DNA from: CADEED01 sp964444835
GTDB lineage: Bacteria; Pseudomonadota; Gammaproteobacteria; Steroidobacterales; Steroidobacteraceae
Assembly: GCA_964444835.1 (NCBI GenBank)
Contig: CAYUIT010000016.1
Coordinates: forward strand, 8,174 to 72,173
Direction of reading: 5' to 3'
DNA: 64,000 nt
Positions 54,929 to 61,823 of this stretch are shown here, in pieces; the first letter of the stretch is position 1, and every line of letters starts with the position of its first letter. A program made the translations under genes and the position numbers. Below the pieces are notes generated by a model. The model was not told where the DNA came from, searched no databases, and saw only the letters and a list, made by a program, of their open reading frames with translations.

Positions 54929-55690
54929 ATGCTGGAACTCCTCTCGAGCCCTGAGGCATGGATCGCTTTTGCGACGTTGACCGCGCTTGAGCTCGTGCTC
55001 GGCATCGACAACATCATCTTCATCTCGATCTTGGTGGACAAGCTGCCCGAAGCGCAGCGCAACCTGGCACGACGCATCGGCCTATTCATGGCCATGTTCA
55101 TGCGCGTGGCATTGTTGTTAGTGCTGTCGTGGATCATAGGCCTCGTCAAGCCGATGTTCGTGATCTTTGGGCAAGAGATTTCGGGGCGCGATCTGATCTT
55201 GATCCTGGGTGGTCTGTTCCTCGTGTGGAAGAGCACGAACGAAATCCACGGCTCACTCGAAGGCGAAGAAGGTGATAAGTCCTCGGCGGTCAGAGCGACC
55301 TTCGCCAGCGTGATCATGCAGATCATGATCATCGACTTGGTGTTCTCGCTCGATTCGATCATCACGGCGGTCGGCATGGTCGACGACGTGCGCATCATGA
55401 TCGCGGCCGTCCTCGTGTCCGTCGCATTGATGATGGTGTTTGCGCGCCCAATCGGCGAATTCGTATCGCGCCATCCCTCAATCAAGATGTTGGCGCTGTC
55501 ATTCCTCGTGGTCGTAGGCGTCGTGCTGATCGCCGAAGGCTTCGACCACAAAGTGCCGAAGGGCTACGTGTACTTCGCGATGGCCTTCTCGCTCGGTGTC
55601 GAGATGCTCAACATCCGCATGCGCAAGCGGTCCAAGAAGGTCGTCGCACTGCACAGCCACTACGAGCCGGAGCGCCCACCAGCGAAGTAA
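54929..55690 (+). CDS. TerC-family integral membrane protein
   Basis: A 253-aa protein with about seven helices. The TerC hallmark ALELVLGIDNIIFISIL lies in the first helix, with Asp in a membrane segment, repeated in the second half as IIDLVFSLDSIITAVGMV. The paired acidic motifs fit the manganese-exporter-like TerC/Alx/YkoY group, inferred to export Mn2+ or metals during protein export. The 126-bp leader was inspected for a yybP-ykoY manganese riboswitch and no convincing one was seen. Monocistronic. Confidence 0.88.
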   Translation: MLELLSSPEAWIAFATLTALELVLGIDNIIFISILVDKLPEAQRNLARRIGLFMAMFMRVALLLVLSWIIGLVKPMFVIFGQEISGRDLILILGGLFLVWKSTNEIHGSLEGEEGDKSSAVRATFASVIMQIMIIDLVFSLDSIITAVGMVDDVRIMIAAVLVSVALMMVFARPIGEFVSRHPSIKMLALSFLVVVGVVLIAEGFDHKVPKGYVYFAMAFSLGVEMLNIRMRKRSKKVVALHSHYEPERPPAK

Positions 55691-55727
55691 CGCCGCGCGC
55701 GCGGGCGTGCCGGCGGATTATGTTACT

Positions 55728-55753
55728 CACGGCCCTCGAGGTTGAGGGCCGTG
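55728..55753 (+). terminator. Hairpin downstream of the TerC gene
   Basis: Perfect 10-bp inverted repeat CACGGCCCTC (55728-55737) and GAGGGCCGTG (55744-55753) with 6-nt loop, 38 bp after the TerC stop. There is no clear T-run, so termination strength is uncertain. Confidence 0.55.
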
Positions 55754-55799
55754 TCCTATGGCAGCCGATGTCATGCCACTCATACTCCGGAATGAGCGC

Positions 55800-56351
55800 A
55801 TGGCTGAACACCCTACACTGCCCAGTAATCCTCGCGTCGCGGTCACCGAGCTCGAGGCTTTGCATCGCGCGGCGTACTCCTGGGCCCTCACGCGCAGCGG
55901 CCAACGTCGCGCCGATGCCGCCGATCTGCTGCAAAGCGCCTACGCACGCATTCTCGATGGCAGCGCCAGGTTCGATGGTCGCTCCACACTCAAAACCTTT
56001 TTGTTCGGCATCATCGAGCGAGTTGCGCGCGAACAGCGGCGACGCGATCGTTTGCAGGCCCTGTTGCGCGGACGATTTCATACCGCACTCGCACCCAGCG
56101 AACCCGAGCCGCCGAGCCAAGCGACATCGACTCACGACATCGATCGCGTGCGCGCCGCTTTGCGCAACGTGTCGGCGCGTCAGCGCGACGTGCTCGAGCT
56201 CGTGTTCTACCGGGAGTGCACGCTCGAAGAAGCCGCAGCCATCATGCGTCTACCCGTGGGCACGGCGCGAACACACTATGAGCGCGGCAAGCGCGCGCTG
56301 GCTGCCGCACTAACCAGCAACACGACCGAGTCGGACCCGACCCATGACTAA
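55800..56351 (+). CDS. ECF-type RNA polymerase sigma factor
   Basis: A 183-aa sigma factor starting MAEHPTLPSNPRVAVTEL. Region 2 (ADLLQSAYARILDGSARFDGRSTLKTFLFGIIERVAREQRRRDR, about 40-85) carries the -10 recognition and core-binding surface. Region 4 (RQRDVLELVFYRECTLEEAAAIMRLPVGTARTHYERGKRAL, about 132-172) has the helix-turn-helix for -35 recognition. Its 3' end overlaps the next gene by 8 bp. The downstream single-pass protein is the likely anti-sigma. Target promoters unknown, but the operon itself is a natural candidate. Confidence 0.9.
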   Translation: MAEHPTLPSNPRVAVTELEALHRAAYSWALTRSGQRRADAADLLQSAYARILDGSARFDGRSTLKTFLFGIIERVAREQRRRDRLQALLRGRFHTALAPSEPEPPSQATSTHDIDRVRAALRNVSARQRDVLELVFYRECTLEEAAAIMRLPVGTARTHYERGKRALAAALTSNTTESDPTHD

Positions 56352-56748
56352 TCACTCCCCCGATCCGCGAGCACCCGACGACCAGGCTGTGGCCGCTGCC
56401 GTACGCCGCGTGTGGTCGGCTCAGGAGCCCGACACGGCGCAAGTGCCGAGCTTTCGCTTGACGTGGGATGCTGCAGCACGACGCGGTGAACGTCGAGCGC
56501 GACCGTTACGCTGGAGCCTAGCGGCAGTTGCAAGCGTGGCTGCTGTCGCGGTTGTCATGCTGTGGAGCGTGCGCTCGCACGCACCGACGCTGCAAGAAGA
56601 CATCGAACTTGCTCGCACCGTGTCATTCGAGTCCGTTTGGCACTCGCCGAGTGATCAGTTGTTAGCCCAAGCGCCCACCGCCGTGATGCGCGACATGCCT
56701 GACATGCCGCAACCCGGCCTGCCAACCCTTTCCGAGGAGTATTTGTAA
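56344..56748 (+). CDS. Single-pass membrane protein, probable anti-sigma factor
   Basis: A 134-aa protein. The N-terminal cytoplasmic part of about 55 residues (DDQAVAAAVRRVWSAQEPD) is followed by one membrane helix (LAAVASVAAVAVVMLWSV) and a periplasmic tail of about 60 residues rich in Met and Pro (VMRDMPDMPQPGLPTL). No ZAS zinc motif (HxxxCxxC) is present. Size, topology and overlap with the ECF gene indicate an anti-sigma role. The Met-rich tail could sense a metal (inference). The stop overlaps the next ATG (TAATG). Confidence 0.65.
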   Translation: MTNHSPDPRAPDDQAVAAAVRRVWSAQEPDTAQVPSFRLTWDAAARRGERRARPLRWSLAAVASVAAVAVVMLWSVRSHAPTLQEDIELARTVSFESVWHSPSDQLLAQAPTAVMRDMPDMPQPGLPTLSEEYL

Positions 56749-57179
56749 TGAAGACGATCAAGGTTATCGCGCTGTTGTTACTGCTGAGCGCACCGTTCGC
56801 CGCCCACGCCGAAGGCGGCAAGGATGACGATTGGTTTCGCGGTCGGCTCTTCACACCTGAAGTCGTCCTGCGGAACGCCAATGCCTTGAAGTTGAGCGAC
56901 GCGCAGCGCAAAACGATCCGGCAAGAAGTCGTCAAAGTGCAAACCGCAGTCGCTGCGGTCGACATCGAGATGATGGAAGAAGGGCTCGCGATCCAAGACG
57001 CGATCGACAAGCTGCCCGTGGATCGCGCTGAGGTGCTGCAGCGTGCCGACAAGGTCTTTGCGGCGGAGTCGCGTAAGAAGCGTGCTTGGATCGAGATGCT
57101 CGTAAACATCAAGAACGCCCTCACGCCCGCGCAAGTCGAGCAGTTGCGCGCGCTCGATGGCGGGGGGAGCAAGCCGTGA
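56748..57179 (+). CDS. Periplasmic Spy/CpxP-like (LTXXQ) protein
   Basis: A 143-aa protein: signal peptide MKTIKVIALLLLLSAPFAAHA (1-21), then an all-alpha body with LKLSDAQRKTIRQEV near 46 and the second LTxxQ-type box LTPAQVEQLRAL near 125. Spy/CpxP/ZraP-like proteins act as periplasmic chaperones or metal sensors. Cotranscribed with a sigma/anti-sigma pair, it may report envelope or metal stress. It overlaps the DUF1800 gene by 4 bp. Confidence 0.75.
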   Translation: MKTIKVIALLLLLSAPFAAHAEGGKDDDWFRGRLFTPEVVLRNANALKLSDAQRKTIRQEVVKVQTAVAAVDIEMMEEGLAIQDAIDKLPVDRAEVLQRADKVFAAESRKKRAWIEMLVNIKNALTPAQVEQLRALDGGGSKP

Positions 57180-58813
57180 TCCGCTCAGACAGTCAGCGAC
57201 GCTGGGCGAGCAAAGCTTGGCTCGCTCTCGCGACCGCGCTCGTTGTTAGCGCCTGCGGCGGGGGTGGCGGTAGCGCGGACCCGGGGCCTGTCGTCAATCC
57301 GCCTGCCGCCATCTCGCGTGCCGACGCGACGCGCTTTCTGAAGCAGACCACATTCGGCCCCACGGCGGCACAAGTCGATCGGGTCGTGCAGCTCGGCTAT
57401 GCGCGCTGGATTGACGAACAGCTCGCGCTCGCGCCAACACTCCACACGCCGGTGTTCAACGCCTACGGCACGAATGCGACTCAATCCGACCGCCAAGAGG
57501 TGTGGCTACGCACTGCCGTCACGGCGCCCGACCAATTGCGGCAACGCATGGCGTACGCACTCTCGCAGATCATGGTTGTCTCGGAGCGTAGTTCGCTCGA
57601 CGGCTTCCCCAACGCCTTGGTGAGCTACAACGACATGCTCGTGCGCAATGCCTTCGGCAACTTTCGCACGCTCATCGAAGATGTCACGCTGCATCCTGCG
57701 ATGGGCCGCTACCTATCGATGCTCGGCAACCAGAAGCCGAATGTCGCTCTGAACATCCGGCCCGACGAAAACTATGCGCGCGAGCTCATGCAGCTCTTTA
57801 CGATTGGGCTCGTCGAGCTCGAAGTGGATGGGCGCATCAAGCGCGATGCCGCGGGCGCCGCCATTCCGACCTACGATCAAGATATCGTGAAGGGCTTCGC
57901 GCACGTATTCACCGGCTGGACATTCGCCGGCTCAGCCTCGTGGTTCCAGCCCTCGCTCGATCACACACGCCCGATGCAGGCGTTTGCTGACTTCCACGAC
58001 ACGGGCACGAAGCGCTTGCTTCGCGGCACGGTGCTCCCCGCGAACCAAACGCCGCAGAAGGACTTGGCGGATGCGCTCGACAACCTCTTCGCGCACCCGA
58101 ACGTCGCGCCGTTCATCGCCAAACAATTGATCCAACGCTTTGTCACCTCGAACCCCTCGCCCGCGTACGTGGCACGCGTAGCAGAGCGCTTCAACAACAA
58201 CGGCAGTGGCGTGCGCGGCGACCTCACCGCCGTACTGCGCACCATCCTGCTCGACGACGAAGCGCGCAATCCGCCCACGGATGCGACGGGCAAGCTCCAA
58301 GAGCCGCTGATTCGGCTCACATCGCTGTGGCGCGCCTTCGACGCGAAGGCAGCCAATGGCCGATATCGGTTCGACTTGCTCGACTTCGCGCTCGGACAGG
58401 CCCCGTATCGCTCGCCGTCGGTATTCAACTTCTACAGCCCTAACTACTCACCTCCAGGCGAAATGCGCACCGCCGGGCTCGTGGCCCCAGAGCTCGAGAT
58501 CGCCGACGAGTCGACGGTCGCGCTGACGGCAAATGTTCTGGCCATATACACATTCGTCTTGACCTCGGCTGCCACGAACCTGCAACCCGGTGACATCGCC
58601 ATCGATATCACGAGTGAGATCTCGCTGGCGAACGACCCGACTGCGCTTGTCAATCAAGTGGCTAACAAGCTGCAAGGCGGCGCGCTGTCGAGCGAACTGC
58701 GCACCGAGACGCTTGCAGCCGTGGAGCGCATCCCGGCGAGCGCAGCCGCCGTCAGAGTCTCCGAGGCGATTCATACGATCGTCACATCCCCCGAATACGC
58801 CACCTTGCGCTGA
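57176..58813 (+). CDS. DUF1800 lipoprotein
   Basis: A 545-aa protein; GTG start (VIRSDSQRRWASK) overlapping the previous stop, with GGGGGGAG upstream. A lipobox LVVSAC with polyglycine follows. DUF1800 blocks: ATRFLKQTTFGPTAAQVDRV near the N-terminus, DQLRQRMAYALSQIMVVS, MGRYLSMLGNQKP, NYARELMQLFTIG, HVFTGWTF, QLIQRFVTSNPSP and SPSVFNFYSPNYSPPGEM. The family is widespread in bacteria with DUF1501 partners, but its biochemical function is not established. Envelope-anchored. Followed by DUF1501 10 bp later. Confidence 0.9.
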   Translation: MIRSDSQRRWASKAWLALATALVVSACGGGGGSADPGPVVNPPAAISRADATRFLKQTTFGPTAAQVDRVVQLGYARWIDEQLALAPTLHTPVFNAYGTNATQSDRQEVWLRTAVTAPDQLRQRMAYALSQIMVVSERSSLDGFPNALVSYNDMLVRNAFGNFRTLIEDVTLHPAMGRYLSMLGNQKPNVALNIRPDENYARELMQLFTIGLVELEVDGRIKRDAAGAAIPTYDQDIVKGFAHVFTGWTFAGSASWFQPSLDHTRPMQAFADFHDTGTKRLLRGTVLPANQTPQKDLADALDNLFAHPNVAPFIAKQLIQRFVTSNPSPAYVARVAERFNNNGSGVRGDLTAVLRTILLDDEARNPPTDATGKLQEPLIRLTSLWRAFDAKAANGRYRFDLLDFALGQAPYRSPSVFNFYSPNYSPPGEMRTAGLVAPELEIADESTVALTANVLAIYTFVLTSAATNLQPGDIAIDITSEISLANDPTALVNQVANKLQGGALSSELRTETLAAVERIPASAAAVRVSEAIHTIVTSPEYATLR

Positions 58814-58822
58814 GGAGCCCCT

Positions 58823-60157
58823 ATGATCACGCGACGTGAATTTGCTCTCGGCGCCGCCAGCGCCAGTGCTGCTCTTGCGCTGGGCGCTGCCCGCCAGGCC
58901 CACGCGGCTCCTGATGTCTCAGGCTATCGCGCCCTCGTCTGTGTGTTTCTGTTTGGAGGCAACGATGCCTTCAACATGATCGTGCCGCGCAGTGTCGCCG
59001 AGCACGGTGTGTATGCCCGTTCGCGGCAGAATCTCGCGATTGCGCGCGATGTCTTGGTGCCAATCAGTCCGCTGACGAGTGACGGCGCCCAGTATGGCTT
59101 TCACCCGAACATGCCGCAGATGGCGCGCTTGTTTGATGCAGGGCGGTTGGCGGTCATCGCAAACATCGGCCCACTCGTGCGGCCAGCCACGAAAGCCGAG
59201 GTGCTGACACGAGCGGTCCCGGTGCCGCCGCAATTGTTCTCGCACAACGACCAACAAGACCAGTGGAATTCGTTGAAGGGCACGGCCGACGTCCGCTCGG
59301 GCTGGGCCGGCCGCGCCGCGGATGCGCTCGTCGGCACGCTGCCGAGCCAACAGCTCGCCACCAACATCAGCCTATTTGGCACCAACCTGCTGCAGATTGG
59401 CCAACAGACGGAGCCCTATGCGATCTCGGGCGACGGCGCGACGAATTTCGCGGTGCTGTCGCCAGGCGTCGGGCTCTATGCCGAGCGACGCGCCATGTTC
59501 GAGCGCTTGCTGGCGCTGCGTGGCGCGACACCGGTGACGCGCGCGTTCTCCGCAGTGAATCGCCGCGCGCTCGACAGCGCCGACCGCGTCACGACCGCAC
59601 TGGCCGCCACGCCACCGTTGGCGACGGCGCTGCCCAGTTCGGATCTCGGTCGGCAGCTTGCGATGGTCGCACGACTGATTGCAGCGCGTGATCGACTCGC
59701 CATGCGGCGCCAAGTGTTCTTCGTCGCCATGGGCGGCTTCGACACGCACGACGATCAGAATCAGGCGCAGCCGCGGTTGTTAGGCGACGTCAGCGCGAGT
59801 CTGAGCGCTTTCTACGATGCGCTGACCGAGCTGGGCGTAGCCGATCGCGTCACAACGTTCACCCAATCGGATTTTGGTCGCACGCTCACCAGCAACGGCG
59901 ATGGCACGGACCACGGCTGGGGCTCGCATCAGATCGTGCTTGGCGACGCCGTTCGTGGCCGGGAGATCTACGGCACGATGCCGCGCCTCGAAATCGGCGG
60001 GCCCGACGATGTCGACGCGGGCCGCATCGTGCCCACGACGAGCGTCCAGCAATACGCCGCAACCCTGCTGAAGTGGTGGGGCCTCGACGACGCGCAGATC
60101 GATACCGTCGCGCCGGGGCTCAACGCATTCGCGAGCCGCAATCTCGGCTTCTGCTGA
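58823..60157 (+). CDS. DUF1501 protein with Tat signal
   Basis: A 444-aa protein. The N-terminus MITRREFALGAASASAALALG carries a twin-arginine-like signal. It has a sulfatase/alkaline-phosphatase-like fold: CVFLFGGNDAFNMIVP near residue 34, PQLFSHNDQQDQWNS near 134, GGFDTHDDQNQAQPRLLGD near 300, TQSDFGRTLTSNGDGTDHGWGSH near 345. Conserved Asp, His and Asn residues suggest a metal site. It is folded before export and accompanies DUF1800. Function unknown. Last gene of the ECF operon; convergent with the efflux operon 4 bp later. Confidence 0.9.
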   Translation: MITRREFALGAASASAALALGAARQAHAAPDVSGYRALVCVFLFGGNDAFNMIVPRSVAEHGVYARSRQNLAIARDVLVPISPLTSDGAQYGFHPNMPQMARLFDAGRLAVIANIGPLVRPATKAEVLTRAVPVPPQLFSHNDQQDQWNSLKGTADVRSGWAGRAADALVGTLPSQQLATNISLFGTNLLQIGQQTEPYAISGDGATNFAVLSPGVGLYAERRAMFERLLALRGATPVTRAFSAVNRRALDSADRVTTALAATPPLATALPSSDLGRQLAMVARLIAARDRLAMRRQVFFVAMGGFDTHDDQNQAQPRLLGDVSASLSAFYDALTELGVADRVTTFTQSDFGRTLTSNGDGTDHGWGSHQIVLGDAVRGREIYGTMPRLEIGGPDDVDAGRIVPTTSVQQYAATLLKWWGLDDAQIDTVAPGLNAFASRNLGFC

Positions 60158-60161
60158 GTGG

Positions 60162-61418
60162 TTAGGGCTGTGTTGCGCTCGGCGCCAGACTCTCGAGCGT
60201 GGCGCGCGCGTGATGCACGGCGAGCTGCGCGTTGACGAGCTGCTCTTGCGCATCCGACAGCGCACGCTCGGCCGACAGGCGATCGAGCAGCGGGATGCGC
60301 CCAGCGTCATAACCGACACGGGAGAGTTCCGCCGCGCGGCGCGCCGCGGGGACGCCAGTCTCAGCAAGGGCACGCGCTTCGAGTAGTGCGGCCTGCAGCT
60401 CCTCGTCAGCGCTCGCTCGTGCCGCACGCAAGGAGCGCTGCGTTGCCTCCACGGCAAATTCCGCTTGTGTCACAGCCGCACGCGCCTCAGCGATCGCCAC
60501 GCCATTGCGATCACCGACGGGCAGCGGTATCGACAAGCCCAGTACAAATGCTTGATCTTCGCCGTCGACAGCCTCCTGGAAGCGCCTCACACCGAGCGTG
60601 GTTGAAATCGTCGGGAAACGCATCGCCCGCTCGCGCTCGAGGGCGCGCTGCGCCGACTCCAATTGGAGCGCCACTTGGCGGAGCTGCGGATGCTCGCTCT
60701 CTGCGGCGCCACGGGGCTGCATTCCTAACGACTCAAACCAACGGCCATCGAGCTCGGTGGTAACAGCGTCTTCGCGCCAATAGCTGGCGAGCGCGCGACG
60801 TTGGGACGCCGCCTGAGACGCCGCCCGCCGCGCCGCCGCCTGTGCACTGCTCGTCTCGACGACGACACGCGAGCGTTCAAGATCCGACTCCAGACCTGCC
60901 GCGAACCGCTTCTCGACGGCGGCGCCGGCTTCGGCCGCGATTCGCGCGCGGTCGCGAGCGATTTCGGCGAGTCGATCCGCTGCAATCGCGCCTGCATAGG
61001 CAATCGTGACATCGCGACGCAGCTCGAGCCGAGCAACCTGCACGCCCAGTTCCGCCGCCTGCTCCGCAGCCGTGGCACTGCGCAGCGCTGCACGACGCTG
61101 GCCACCGAGCTGCCAATCCTGGCTCAGCGACACCGTGTTCTCTGCCGAATCGAAGCCAGAGTACGGCCCCGCACCCAACACGTTCTCCGCTTCAACGTCG
61201 AGCGTTGGAGCGGGCCAGGCACGCGCGGAGAGCGTGTGTGCACGCGCGATCTCAATCTGCGCAGCCGCGATCGCCGTCACTTCGCCGCGCTCGAGCGCGC
61301 GCGTCACGGCCGCTTCGAGCGTGAGCAGCTCCTGGGCGCCGCACCATGCCGATGCACTGAGCGCCCATGCCGCTAACAAGAGCCGACGTTCAATGATGCG
61401 AGTGCCCTGCGTGATCAT
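60162..61418 (-). CDS. TolC-family outer-membrane efflux protein (CzcC/CusC-like)
   Basis: A 418-aa protein with signal peptide (LLLAAWALSASAWCGAQ). Two repeated TolC-type coiled halves: LTLEAAVTRALERG, VTAIAAAQIEIARAHTLSARAWPAPTLDVEAEN and SLSQDWQLGGQRRAALR, then a long helical tunnel region; the second half has PTISTTLGVRRFQEA and LGLSIPLPVGDRNGVAIAEAR. It forms the outer-membrane channel of the RND heavy-metal pump encoded upstream. It overlaps the His-rich protein gene by 29 bp. Confidence 0.88.
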   Translation of the reverse strand: MITQGTRIIERRLLLAAWALSASAWCGAQELLTLEAAVTRALERGEVTAIAAAQIEIARAHTLSARAWPAPTLDVEAENVLGAGPYSGFDSAENTVSLSQDWQLGGQRRAALRSATAAEQAAELGVQVARLELRRDVTIAYAGAIAADRLAEIARDRARIAAEAGAAVEKRFAAGLESDLERSRVVVETSSAQAAARRAASQAASQRRALASYWREDAVTTELDGRWFESLGMQPRGAAESEHPQLRQVALQLESAQRALERERAMRFPTISTTLGVRRFQEAVDGEDQAFVLGLSIPLPVGDRNGVAIAEARAAVTQAEFAVEATQRSLRAARASADEELQAALLEARALAETGVPAARRAAELSRVGYDAGRIPLLDRLSAERALSDAQEQLVNAQLAVHHARATLESLAPSATQP

Positions 61419-61806
61419 GCTTCGGTTTCGATTGGCTCTTGGTGTTCTCGGTCTCGCCCGACGTGAAGCGCGCCTGGGCGGGCTTCTGTCCCTGCAAGTT
61501 GATGCTGACCAGCAAGATCCACTTCCCGGTGAGTGGCGTCGCGCTCGTCATAATTCCCTTCTGCTTGTGGTGGACCAGCGCCACCGGCGCGGTCTTGCCA
61601 TCGCGCAGCAAGGTTGCGCTCACTTTGCCTTTTGTGAGATCGACCGGCAAGTGTTGCGCCTTATCGTGCACATGGATCTCGAAGCCTTTCTGCTCGAGCG
61701 GCACATAATGCACGTGATAGCCACCCGCAACGACATCCCATTTCGAGGAACCGAGCAAAACAGCTAACAATGCGAACAAGATCGTGATCCGAATCAAATG
61801 AGTCAT
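61390..61806 (-). CDS. Small exported His-rich protein in metal-efflux operon
   Basis: A 138-aa protein; start MTHLIRITILFALLAVLLG with AGGAG 8 nt upstream. One N-terminal signal/anchor segment, then a beta-rich body (GYHVHYVPLEQKGFEIHVHD, GKVSATLLRDGKTAPVAL) and a C-terminal tail KHDHAGHSHH suited to binding zinc, cobalt or copper. It lies between the RND pump and the outer-membrane channel genes, overlapping the latter. No known family is recognised; a periplasmic metal chaperone is the best guess. Confidence 0.7.
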   Translation of the reverse strand: MTHLIRITILFALLAVLLGSSKWDVVAGGYHVHYVPLEQKGFEIHVHDKAQHLPVDLTKGKVSATLLRDGKTAPVALVHHKQKGIMTSATPLTGKWILLVSINLQGQKPAQARFTSGETENTKSQSKPKHDHAGHSHH

Positions 61807-61823
61807 CGCCAGTCTCCTAGTCG

